In this document: in pieces, positions 11,301 to 22,300 of the stretch
How positions within the stretch are numbered: the stretch's first letter is position 1
Layout of the letters: each line of letters begins with the position of its first letter
DNA from: Sperchopsis tessellata
Taxonomy: Eukaryota; Arthropoda; Insecta; Coleoptera; Hydrophilidae
Length of the DNA stretch: 38,738 nucleotides
NCBI GenBank assembly: GCA_033557685.1
Contig: JAWQRN010000103.1
Location: 1-38,738, forward strand
Reading direction: 5' to 3'
Translations under genes and position numbers: made by a program
Notes under the pieces: model-generated
Database searches by the model: none
What the model was told of the DNA's origin: nothing
What the model saw: only the letters and a program-made list of their open reading frames with translations

Positions 11301-13272
11301 TCCTAATCATTAAAAAATTACCTGTAAATTCACAACCAAACCGTATAATACACTGTGATAATTACATCCAAATGACTAAATAATGGTGAAATCAATTTAT
11401 ATTTCTGACAACTCATGTGCGACTACCAAATTGATTGTAAATTATTCCCTATTGCATTGGTGTAAACACAGACAACATATTTCTCTTTTTTGTTATCTTA
11501 TCTGTCATATCCTAATAATCCTTAATCTTACATTTGTTTTGCTGAAAGATAACAAAACAATATATAAAGTTGTAGAAAATATACAGTATGATGGCAATAA
11601 TAGATTGATTCATATTTAATGTACACGCCAAACAGGCCAAACGCAACTCATATCAAGAGTAACCTGTTGTTCTATGTCTACGTAAAACTCGCTGAAAACC
11701 ATAACATATAAAAAACTTTAATCAACAGTAAATGAAAACATACTAATGGAAAAACAGCAAAAACAACCAAAAAATAAACCACTTAGTAAAATTCCTAGGT
11801 TGAGCAATCATAAAGATGACCCAACACTTTACTTCAACCTACTTTAAAAACTCCCCGAATATGTAAACGGACTTCCCTATAGTTCCCTGCCAATACCTTA
11901 AGATAATAATCTTAACAGCAATTAAAGTTCATTTGCGGGTTGATAAATGCAAATATTTGAAATTCTCATTTTATGACTACTAATTCGTTGAGTTATAAAG
12001 ATCTGTCTACAACTCCCTCTCTCTCTTTGACCAATACACACAATAGTTCGCATGGTTAAGGTTTGCTACAATACAAAATCCCATAAAAGGAATTGATATC
12101 GCAAAATACTTTCATAATAGGTGATATAATTTTCACCACAACCACCAACTCTGAAAACTATATTGAACAGAAATACATCAATTTAGGTTTCAAGGGGAAA
12201 GTTCTAGACCACTTTCAAATAATTTTTTGATCAACCACTTCACTCCCAGCTATCCCAATCCCGAATGGCACTTCCAATCTTGTTGCATCATTTTGAAGGG
12301 CGTAAAAATTCTTATATGTCTGAGTAAAAATATTAAAATCGATTCATGCGTACATGAGATGGAGGTAAAATTAAATCATATCTATAATTTTACACTTACG
12401 CAGAAAATTTGATTCAGTGATCAACATGTGTTTACAAACCAAGGAATAAACAACTTCTTGATTGCATGAAACTTTTTGTGGATGAGGTTCTCGTAAGCAT
12501 AAATAACTGTTATTGTGGTTTAAAATTAAGATCCCAGAGATATTTAATATTTGTCAGCGTCTGTGTAAATAACACAATTGCTTAACTTTAGCAGAAAGAA
12601 AACAGATTCACTTACAATAGTGAAAATGGTTGTGCGTGAGTTTTTAATGAGAGACACCCTTATAAAAATGTAACCCACCAATATGTACTCTATTTTGTAT
12701 GTAAAATTCAAAAAACTGGTAACTCTAAATTTAAATTGACATGCTCAAAATCGTGTCCACTACAATTCCAGGGTTATTATGGGGGCTAGTTTTGAAATGA
12801 AGGTACTGCATATTTATAGATGCACATTTATATAATACATCATATCTAAGATAAGGATAAAATGAGTCACGCAAGCAATGTATCAAATGACTCGTAGTTG
12901 ATCATGCACCAAATAAATTAGCACACAAGTACCTATGTCGTTTTGGCAAAACAAACGAAAACATCTACTGTTGCAAAACTTTGTTTATCTCAACTTTCAT
13001 ATCTATGCAAACACTTAACCGAAAACAGCTATCTTATCTTTTTGTTTACCTGCATTAGCAATAGTATCAGGGGTTTGATGGAGTTCTGTGTCATCAAATT
13101 CAAGATTGGGCTCATAGTCATGATAATCTGATAAACTTGGATAAGGTTCCTCTCCATCTATTCCATAGCCAGCTACGAACAAACATCAGTTGAACTTAAA
13201 CTTATCTTTATAAATACTAAACATACCTGCAGCATTCTTGTTGGGGCTCATGCTCACTTTATTACTATCCAT
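2339..13272 (-). CDS. ARHGAP1: Rho GTPase-activating protein 1 homologue (p50RhoGAP / RhoGAP68F), 8 coding exons
   Basis: Coding exons in order: 13227-13272, 13050-13172, 10305-10587, 9688-10005, 9178-9350, 2839-3036, 2614-2720, 2339-2509. They total 1419 nt (472 aa, close to the family's 440-475). Every junction is GT/AG with matching phase. Residues 1-109 are an acidic leader. A CRAL-TRIO/Sec14 lipid-binding domain spans about 110-255, including LIYFHYGLNSKNKPS and KNLKALYVVHPSNFLK. The RhoGAP domain spans about 283-470: QFGVTL opens it, ETEGIFRRSANL carries the arginine finger (R323-R324), then LRELKEPLL, and VVFGPNLIW carries the conserved Asn438. By family knowledge it stimulates GTP hydrolysis on Cdc42/Rho at endosomal and plasma membranes. 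All key residues seen are intact, so it looks functional. The start ATG at 13272 gives a 15-codon first exon; an upstream non-coding exon cannot be excluded. Intron 5 is 6.1 kb and full of transposon debris. Confidence 0.93.
3175..3425 (-). mobile_element. LINE reverse-transcriptase C-terminal fragment
   Basis: Lies in intron 5 of the RhoGAP gene. Read on the minus strand it gives YNTRHESFIPP followed, in the same frame after one stop, by a segment with GKIWNNFSEDLRDV and RKIKVRLKNRG. This is the usual shape of a non-LTR retrotransposon C-terminus: an 'NTR' box, a 'WN.L...' box and a final 'FK..L' box. The region below it to about 3060 may be 3' UTR. No RT catalytic part is present. It is a 5'-truncated insertion, the common fate of LINEs. 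Confidence 0.6.
3957..3996 (-). repeat. Hairpin repeat motif, copy 1
   Basis: On the plus strand a perfect 6-bp stem, CCACCG-TTG-CGGTGG, is flanked by TTTCGT and TCATTATCAAG. On the minus strand the order is TTGATAATGA, hairpin, ACGAAAC. The same order of boxes occurs at about 24880-24915, 36574-36604 and 17300-17326. A four-unit minisatellite follows directly. Confidence 0.6.
3997..4133. repeat. Minisatellite, four units of 34-35 bp
   Basis: Units start at 3997, 4031, 4066 and 4100. Each begins ATGTAGCTC or a variant (ATGATAGCTC, ATGTAGTTC) and runs through an AGT-rich middle; the first three close with GATTGCC, GACTGCC and GACAGAA. The units are clearly diverged from one another, so this is an old tandem array. 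It abuts the hairpin motif at 3957-3996, which suggests both belong to one repeat family. Confidence 0.7.
4134..4620. other. Unassigned intron sequence with a GC-richer core
   Basis: The part at about 4170-4270 is noticeably richer in G+C than its surroundings and probably continues the repeat unit that begins with the hairpin and minisatellite. No protein-family signal was recognised. Confidence 0.3.
5140..7290 (+). mobile_element. Degenerate Ty3/gypsy-type LTR retrotransposon remnant
   Basis: Fragments of a pol-type polyprotein appear in the expected order across several frames. A gag-like stretch lies at about 5145-5450, a protease-like end at about 5850-5960 (FNHKLLVANVVDN), and a pre-RT segment at about 6100-6230 (GLLLGRTLVKVKNMVP). 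The RT N-terminus is at about 6370-6480 (LPIAQREETEKI), the RT palm/thumb at 6545-6700 (NLKLNPKKCNIF, MKYLGHIV), and RNase H at about 6780-7260 (HKYLYGQQY, then TDHAALKWLLQF). The element is dead: many stops and frameshifts, a deletion between RT fingers and palm, and a damaged RT active site. No integrase or LTR was recognised, so the true ends are unknown. It lies antisense to the host RhoGAP gene, in intron 5. Confidence 0.8.
7291..9177. other. Remaining part of RhoGAP intron 5
   Basis: AT-rich sequence. It may contain the unrecognised 3' part (integrase, LTR) of the gypsy remnant. A small hairpin at 8645-8696 is listed separately; nothing else could be assigned. Confidence 0.4.
8645..8696. 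repeat. Short hairpin, GTACTTGG / CCAAGTAC
   Basis: A perfect 8-bp inverted repeat separated by 36 nt, in a GC-richer island followed by an A-rich tract. It may be the 3' end of a small retroelement, but no family was recognised. Confidence 0.35.
10685..11180 (-). mobile_element. Two tandem copies of a LINE reverse-transcriptase fragment
   Basis: In RhoGAP intron 2. Read on the minus strand, the part near 10740-10820 encodes LFNIFINKCIREACMEREG, the RT block after the 'SP' motif. The part near 10990-11075 encodes the diverged LLNIFIDNYIREAYKES. The second copy continues into ADDGVILSES near 10950-10975, the RT catalytic 'ADD' box. Outside the coding part the copies also align, for example CCATGCAAGCCTCACGGATA against CCTTGTAAGCCTCTCGGATA. 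Stops interrupt both, so this is a decayed duplicated LINE remnant. Confidence 0.6.
11181..13049. other. Rest of RhoGAP intron 2
   Basis: AT-rich. No further exon or recognisable transposon domain was seen on either strand. Confidence 0.4.
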
Positions 13273-16200
13273 TTTAAAAATTTGCACAGAACACTCAAGT
13301 CATTTCTTTAAACAACGAAAAAACGTAACACCCACAATCTGTCACTCCCTCTTTAGAGATTTTTTTTATTTTTAGGTCCGAACGTATGGGATGATCTTAG
13401 TTGTCTATCATATTTAACATTTTTGTGCAAAGAAAATTATAGTATATTTTCGCCAATATTAAATTACGAGAAAAATTGTTTTGACATAGCACAAAATTAT
13501 CTTTTATCTCTCTCTAACACACTGTCTAACAATGGCGTTCGTTATTTGACAGCTGATTTAAATAACAGGTTTACAATGTACGAATTTTTAGGACATAATT
13601 ATAAATATTCATAAATATTTTATTGGTAGAAATGGCATTCAAAATAATTTAAATATCACAAATAAATGTTAATTTGCTGTTGTTTTATGTGTCTCAAAGG
13701 TTGATTACGGTGTTATTTCAAATTGCAGTGTTTTCTTTTGCGGCACAAACACATACATTTATTATAACATGCTGAAGACAGCAGTGTTATAAAATAAGAA
13801 AATTAAATCTACTTATCCCACTAAGCATATATAAGTACCAAAACCGCTGTTACGACATACTAATTATTTCTTATATATGCCAAATTTGACCCAAACCGAA
13901 ATCGTTGGCTAGTTTTTAAAATTATTATAGAATTGCAAGTTGGGGACTGTTGAAAAAGAGACACTTTCCAGTTGGAACACTAGATGCGGTAAAATTTCCA
14001 GATATGGCCTACTCCCAAGTACCGGTGAATGTCTATAGCAGCGAAAATCAATCTACGTTATAGAAACAAAACAAAATGGTGCTTCATCTCGGTGATGAAA
14101 AGCAAATAAGGTGTTTTATGGGTTGCGGCTTCAGAACTATGTCAAGGCCTTTTCAATAGTAGTATTTTAAAACTATGACTCATTTAAATTAGAAATATAC
14201 TCTAATGTGTTTGAAAACACATAGGTTCCTATCTAAATTGCAGTTTTAGTGTTCCTGGTTTAGCCAAGTTGATAGATCAGATTAACCAAAAAGATAGAAA
14301 TTCAGTCAAATTAACACCTATCGGAAAATTCATAACATTAAAAAATATCGCCAATCAGGATGCTCTTATAGAATCTTTTAATCGTACATGTAGTACTTTA
14401 CGTTATATATCATTAATGAACTTGTTGTGTATGTATTGTATTTTATTTCGAATGACCTATAGATATATGAACTGTAAATTAATATAGCGCGGCTGATTCT
14501 ATCTCTTGTAAACATGAGTGAATTTCTCGTAAGTAGAATTAATGTTATATGTTATCCTTATCGCGACTAGCCGCGGCCATGTGTAAGGAATTAATAGGAA
14601 TGGAAAGGATGATTTGAATGTATTATACACACTACATTTTAGAGTTTGTAACTAATTTCGCGTATTTGAAATGTAAATAAATAATAATGTAAAATAATAC
14701 TTATAGAAAGTTTAATGGAATTGAATTTGTAACAGTGATATCAAAACTATACCAATCGAAAGAGAAAGTGCCGAAACTTGGGGGGTCGAAATAAAGCAAA
14801 GCACACATCTACCCTATTGTCCTGACTGACCGTTTTTCTAGATAGTCTAAGTTTAGAAGCACAATTTGTCTAAAATACTTGTAAGATTTAGGCAACACAA
14901 TATACAGAGATGGTTATCGTACAATGGCGTAAAGAATAATGTAATATTAAAATTGTATGAGTAAAAAGGAAATAACTAATAAAAAAAGCATCTAAAAAGG
15001 CCAGAGGTCTGAGGGAAAAGGTGGTCCACGTTCACCCTTCATAGCAGATATATATTTATTTTCAGAAATGATTATCCTAAAGGTCCTTTATCGCCTGGAT
15101 CAGGTTCCTTTCTTGCAACATAGAATCCTTTCCCTCCAGAAAGTCAACATAACTTTACAGTGCAGGATCTGCTAATTCTCTTCATTTTGTTCTATCAACA
15201 ACACAACGGTTAATGGAGATTCTGGTGGATCAATTTTGCCTGCAGGTCTAGTGATCCACTTATTCCTCAATATCATATCAAGCCCTGTGCAGATCTGTAG
15301 GCCCTAGTTTCTGTTCTCTACTAGCTTCATAATTTTTAACATTTCGTCTCTCAAATGGAACATATGCCGTTTTCACCGGAAATATTTGGGTGTCAGCGCT
15401 TCAAGTAAATTACTTGTAATAAGTTCTAACATGTCAAAGTTTTGTATCTAAATATATTATAGTAATTCCGAAAGTAAAGTCATTCGATTTGATAGTGTGA
15501 TTTTCCCTAATTTTACTGTGTAATATACCCAAACACCACCTACAGTAGTCATATTTAGGTAGGTCTTTTGATCTTGTCGAGGTAAAAAAAAAAGAGTAAC
15601 TTACTACTGGGCGTTCAATTTATATCTGTATTCGTGTGTCAATTTGATTTTACGCTGTTACCTCAGAGGATCCTTCCTTCAAAAGAAAATCTGTCCAACA
15701 TTTAGGATATCACTATCTGAAAATGTTTTCTATTTTAATGAAAGGAGATTTAAATTGTAATTTACTATTGAATTAGGTTTTTTTTTGTGGCCAGTTTTAT
15801 AAAACTTCTGTTATATAATTGTGTAAAAATATCGTTGTTTGCGCCATTTTTTGGCAACCACTCTTCTAATAAAACTATATATAAGATATATGTAGAATTT
15901 AGTCAAATTAATTTTAATTGTTGTATGTACATATAATAAAATATAACATAGGCTGTATTTGGAGTTCAGCTAACTGCATAGCGTCAGGCTAAAGTAAAAT
16001 TTTGTGTTACAGGAAGTTCAAAAATTACTGTACAAGACATCTTGTGATTTTAATATTTTTTTGGTATGGTTTGGAATTTACATTATAATAAAATATTTTA
16101 GGTTTTTTATTTCTGGGTATGGTTTTGAATTTATAATATTTGAGCAAGGAAAAGTACAGTTTTAAGTTCATTTTTAAATTTTCTAATGATTATATAAATA

Positions 16201-16360
16201 TAGAAATAGCAATTTCCTAATATAAACATATTAAAATTTTAAAACAAAAAAATCATATTTACATATAAATTAGCTCATAATTATTAAACATAACAAAAAT
16301 ATCACTATACATATACAAGCTTATCACAGCAACTATTCTCATTTTGTGATATATTCTGTT
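13273..16360. other. Spacer between the RhoGAP start and the RMC1 end
   Basis: This interval contains the RhoGAP promoter and 5' UTR at its left end and the RMC1 3' UTR at its right end, both genes being on the minus strand. Open stretches at 13423-13614 and 14269-14487 have no recognisable domain or plausible splice context. A less AT-rich part at about 15000-15370 looks like eroded coding DNA on the minus strand but could not be assigned. No RNA gene was seen. Confidence 0.4.
16106..16111 (-). terminator. Candidate poly(A) signal of RMC1
   Basis: Minus-strand AATAAA about 250 nt after the RMC1 stop codon at 16361-16363. Plausible spacing for an insect 3' UTR, but the hexamer is common in this composition. 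Confidence 0.3.
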
Positions 16361-19300
16361 TTATGGGAACAGTTTTTTATATTCCTTTATATATACATCC
16401 AGCCTTTCATCTGCAACACAAAAGAAAAATATAAATTCAATCATACATAAAATTTTAGCACAACTAATGTGTTCTTTATATTATGCCACTGATGGTTATA
16501 GTCATGAACCACAAGAAATCTTTATTATTGAAGAAAAGTTCTGTTACTTATACACAAAAAGGGAGATAAGTACTACTTAGTATACTATAGACATACCAAC
16601 CTGGTATATAAAGAAAATCATTGCCAAAGAGTTGATAAAATTTGTACGTTCCTCTGGGCAGACTACTGCCCAGTAGAAGCTTGTTTCATAAAATGACAAT
16701 TGTAACAACTGCAAAGATTTTACTAGCTAACTAGTGGTGGGTTAAACAGTTATTTTCAGTCCATACGTTTTTCCTTATCGTTTAAAATGTTGTACTGAAA
16801 AGCTGTATAGTTGTTTTCTTTGATTTATTTAGACGGCATGACATTCCAAATAACCATAACACAATACAAGAAGTGAAGGAAAAACCTGTTTTATATTTTT
16901 GTTTCCACTTCCGCCAATTAAAATTATTTTGCTAAACCTAACTAAAGTGTTATATACACACATTTATTTATTATTGAGGGACAATTGCATGATGAGACTA
17001 CTTCTGTCCAGATGTAAGTTGTTCACACAGCATGTAGTCTAAGATCTAAACCTTTTGCGGTTGATTTTAAAAGTTAATTGATTTTCATGTTTTCAGTTTT
17101 TATAGCACTAAGGTTTCTTGTACTATTAAAACGAGTTATTTAAAGAAAATGTTTTATGTTATAACTGTAACTTTTAAGAACCTTTTTAAAAAACCGTTAT
17201 GTTATTTGTTGCCAACCACTAGTCTGAACAACCTGGTAGAGCACAATGAAGCCCATCCAACTGATGTAATATATCTGTATCTGGACTATGAGAATGCTAC
17301 TGATGAAGCTCTTTAATAGACCGATCAACAAAGTACAGCACGTTGATGCATGTGGGATTGCTCTTATTTCTTAAAGATAATTGAAGCATGTGGTAATAAG
17401 TGGTATCATCAGTAGTTAACAACTAAAAAAGTTCAAGAATAAATATGTTTAGCAAATCTTCTCATTTTTTCAGAAGTGTGCGTGATTGCACATCCTATAC
17501 TAAACGAGCAGAGCAGTAGCTAATCAGTCAAACGGAATAAACAATGTATAATCACTATGGCGAAGATATGCTCGAGTTGCAAGGTTTCTTTTACTTAATA
17601 AAATAACCAACTGCACACACAATTAAGAAGATATGAAGCAAATAAAAATGTTAGAAAGATAACGGATAACAACACAAATCTTTATATTCCCTGCTTAAAT
17701 ACTCTTATGTTTTCAAGCCATGGTTTGATTGTGCAAATAAAAAAAAGTAATTTAAAGTATTTTCAATAACCTTTCAGTAATTTCAGCATATTTCTAAACA
17801 TATATTCTACTGGCAGTAAGGGATGTGATATTGGTGTCGACTATTTTGTATGATCTATACAAGCAAGTTTATATTCAGTTCAAAAACAATTTAATTAGAG
17901 AATGTGTTGAGTCGTCAAACCCATAGGTTAGGTCTGACATGTTAAAATAACATTTTAATATAAAATAATAAGTTGGAGAATTATCAATACTTTAAATTGC
18001 AACTGCAAAAAAGTGCAATATGAGCATTAAGTTCATTTTGGGCAATAAAAATGAAATTGGCGCCCCTAAAAGTACCACTATCAACTATTACCAAAAATTA
18101 CATTTAGAAGTTATTGTGTTATTGCATACACAAAAATCACAACACCTAGACAGGCTACATTCTAAAAATGGTCAAATCTGTTTTAGGTGACCATAAAACG
18201 TGTACTTCCATTGAAAATCAGAGCTAGTTGTTTTTTATGATTACCACACTTGCCCCTTACTATAGTACAAAGACAAATGGACCACTTTCATAAAAATTAT
18301 TTATTTTTTGTTATATACAGGACAGTATCTGTGAGACACATCTACAACATATTTAGCGGATATATTTGAAATTTAATATCTGAAATATGCAAGTGAAACG
18401 TGGATGTTAACAGAAAGAAATAGTAGACTTCAATCTGAAGAAATTAATTTTCTTAACAACATTGGGAGCAACATATAGAGACAAGGAAGGAAAGAAGATA
18501 TTAAAAAGTGATGCAAAGTTCGAAAACTACAAGATAAAATAAAAGAGAGATAATTTACGTGATTGAGCTACCTAAGCAAGGATAGGTTGCCAATGAAGAT
18601 GCAAGAAACAAGGATCCAGGGAGGAAGATCGAGGGGAAAACCAGACACGAAATGAACAGGGAGTAGGCAAGGATTATTGACCGAAAAGAAGAGAGCTGGA
18701 GAGGAGGTTACACAAGATAGATTGGGCACAGGTTTGCAAAGAGAATTGGGATTTGTACAAATAAAAAAAAACTTCTACACCGCAAGAATTACTATTTAAT
18801 GTAATTTTTGTTAAACCAGAAGTGCACGTGCATTAACAAATTTTAAAAACTTTACACAAATAAATAAAGAACACAACAAGCAGAAAATTAAATAAGAAAG
18901 ATTCTTTTGCTAATTCAAAAGCATTTAATATTATCTGAAATTATTTATAAAAGACATGCCATACAAACCATAAACACAAAAATTAAATACACTAACAAAA
19001 GCAAGTTGCAAATAAAAACAAAGCAAAACTTTTTAACTTGCATAGCTCCCAACTACTACATTTGTTAAGTAGAAAAATTTAATAACATTAGTATTAATCA
19101 TATAATTATGTGAGAACAATGACTTTCAACATATAATGAAAAAACTGTTTAAATATTTGGATAATTCCATTTTGCAGCATACTATTCTCACTATAATAAT
19201 TTGTAAGAAATTGCTAGCCATTTTAATAAAATAAGTCTGTAAGAATGTCACAGATGGCAATAAATCAAGTGGTAAGTAAACATAGAGATATTGTAGTATG

Positions 19301-22300
19301 TTTCGTGAAACTATGTAATAAGGCTCTTCAAATGAATCACTAAGTGAAGATATCATTTACATATTTAAAAATTAATACTTAGATACAAATTTCTTATTTA
19401 CTAAAGTAAGTCGGCAAAAGTTACACTAATATCATATATTTATATATAGGTTTAAGCAAAAAAAACTACTATAACAATAAAGTTGTGTGATGTCACAAGT
19501 CAATGGGCCAAGAGACATAGATGTGTTATCTTAACACAAGTATAAAAATTAAATATTCAGAAACGGAAGCAGCAACATTTTTAAAATATAATTTAACACA
19601 CTTAAACTTATTTTGATATAATGTATATAATGCTCATATATTTTTTTTATTTTTGCAATCTCATAAACAGATTAAAAGTGCAACAAAATAAAATAAAAAA
19701 TAGCCATAATTATATCAAAAATGCTTCTTCTAATCAAAAAATAAATACCTTTTAAAAAGGCGTTTGCAAATTGAGGATTTGACTTCAAATAATAAAAAAT
19801 GTTGTGGAAGAGTGTTGGGTCGTTAGCACCTTGTGCAGCTTCTAAAAATTTCCTCGGACTGGCACTGTCACCTGCCAGTTTTAAAGCAGTAAGTATTTCT
19901 CCTTGGCTTAGCAAAATTTCTTGTATTTCTTCTACTGCATCTGAAATTAAAAACATACATATGTTTCAATCCTTACATACTCATTATATTCTTTTAGGTA
20001 TGGCTCAAAATTAACCAAATACAATTATATTGGTTCTTTGACCTACCTAATCTAGTTAACATGTCCAAAGCCAGCTGTGAAGCTGCAGGATGCATATTTC
20101 CTAATGAAAGTAAAAGACAAGCCAAGGGTTTGGAGTCAGAAACTACACCATACTGCAATAGCTGTTGTAAAGATGTAAATTTGTTTCTTCGAACCTAAAA
20201 CATAAGACAAGCTAATTTAGTAAAAAAAAAAATTGGTTATGGCAAACATAATCAGAATGGAAAAAAATAGAAATTTGGAGTTAATAGGTAGAGTTGTTTT
20301 TGAGCAATCGCTCTCACAAGATTTAGACTGTAAGTTTATACACACAGATATCATTCCATAAATGATAAAATCGTGTTCAGGGGACTTCAAAACGTGTAAA
20401 TCTACTAATATCTGGAAGTGGTTTCTTGTTGCAACTACTATTCTTTCTCAGCATAGAGTTTACATGTGTATCAAATAAAATGAGCTTCAGGTCTGTTCAG
20501 ATATCTTTGAGAGAAATAGATAGAGGTAAAAAATAGTGTAACATATTAAAATACATACGGTTACGATTGACATCTAAAAAAAATATGCTGGTCTTGACTG
20601 TACAGGAAGCCGCCTGTTTTTGTAAACAAAAGAAGTCGGCTTCACACTGCACCAAGCTTTTATAAACACTTGTCAAAAGTTTCACTGTTAATATAAGCAG
20701 TTCTTGTAACTTTTTATTATATATTGGAAGTCTGGTATTTTCTAGAAGCGTCTATTGTTCGAGAAAACCTAATAGCAGAAACATAAAATAGAGTAAGAAT
20801 AAATGGTAAAAAAATCTAGGAAACATTAAATTGAATTATACTTATTGATTGGAAAGCAACTTTGGTTGGAATTTATACCTCAGAACTAGTGGTAGGAAGG
20901 AGAAAGATGTCCTTGGTATATATGGACGTTATAGAGATTATAGCTAAGATACAAGTGAAATTAAGAGGAACAATAAGAAAGATGTAGAACTAGAAAAGTT
21001 GTTATTAAATGCAGAATAATCAAAAGTGACGATAGTTGATCGAGATGAGCAGTTGATGGTAATAGATAACCCCAAGACCCACCTGATGCTGGTAGAGGCA
21101 AGATACGGATATGGGAAAATCAATACTGACAGAGTAGTGCGTCGAAGGATAGATTGCTAAACGAAATAAGGAAAGCCTATATAAAGAAAAGAAAACCAAA
21201 AATAATTCGGAAGAACATATTTTTGTGAATCAATAGACAGGAGTGGGGAGTTTATGGAATTTGTTTAAGGTAAACCAATTCCCTAAGACAATAAAATCAT
21301 TGTTTAAGGATAGTTACCAAAGTAGTAATGAGCAATTCATTAACATTATGTTGAGCAGGAATTCCATGTTCTGATAGTGATGTTATATAACTAATAAGGA
21401 TCCACTCTAATTTCTTCAACTGTTCTTCACTATCTAATTTTTGGAAAACATGATTATACATATCGAGTTGGTCAATTAATAGTTTTGGAGCTGGTGAGGT
21501 TCTTGTTGGTATTGGGGCATTCGCCGGAGAAGCTGTTTGCAATTGCAGTTCGGCTTCAACCCAATTTCGATAGACCAGATTAATATGGTTGAAAGATTCT
21601 TGAATTTTCTTCAAATGTGGTTTATCTTTTCGGACATGATCTAATAATACCTAAAAATAAAAACAGCACATATGATTATAACAGTTACTTTGTTTGGATG
21701 TACCAAAGGGTGCACTTCTTGTAGTAAGATTTGCTCTGGAAAAATATTCAAATGTAAATATACAGAATGAACTGAGATAAGTATAACTCTATGAAATACC
21801 TAAAGTTCAAACTATATACGTAAATATGAGAAATAAATATTGTAAATGTTTACAAATTAAAAATTTACCATAAGTAATATACGTTTTGCATCATTTCGCT
21901 TTAAAAGTAGCTGGGTACATACAGACAAGTCTGTTATTTGAGATGCTAATGTAGATAGCGATAAGTTGATATGCCAGAGACAACCCAATTTCGCATCTAT
22001 AACAATATTTGGTTGAAAAACTACCCAGTTTGGTGAATCTAGTACAATGTTAAGGAAATACATTCTTTATTACAAAACTATTTATCTTTTACAGAAACAG
22101 TTGAATGAAAAGAAATAGTAAGAAATGTGCTTTTTAGCATAACATCTATTTACTACAAATTTTGGGTTAAATTCACACAAAGTTCTTAGTTCGAAGTATG
22201 GTCTTAACCCTTTAACTAGGAACTGCTATTTTAGATAAAATATCGCTAGCAATCTTAGAATCAAAAATAAATTAGTCTTTTAACAACTCTTCCAATCTTA

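Noticed and set aside
14269..14487. Open frame of 72 codons in the spacer
   Set aside because: No domain, no splice context and AT-driven composition; likely chance.
15000..15370. Less AT-rich block reading KIDPPESPLTVVLLIEQ on the minus strand, considered as a transposase fragment
   Set aside because: Frames are broken and no diagnostic motif of hAT, piggyBac, Tc1/mariner or retroelement proteins could be seen.
20880..21230. Possible LINE fragment in RMC1 intron 6
   Set aside because: Open stretches such as VDRDEQLMVIDNPKTHLM do not match a recognisable endonuclease or RT block.
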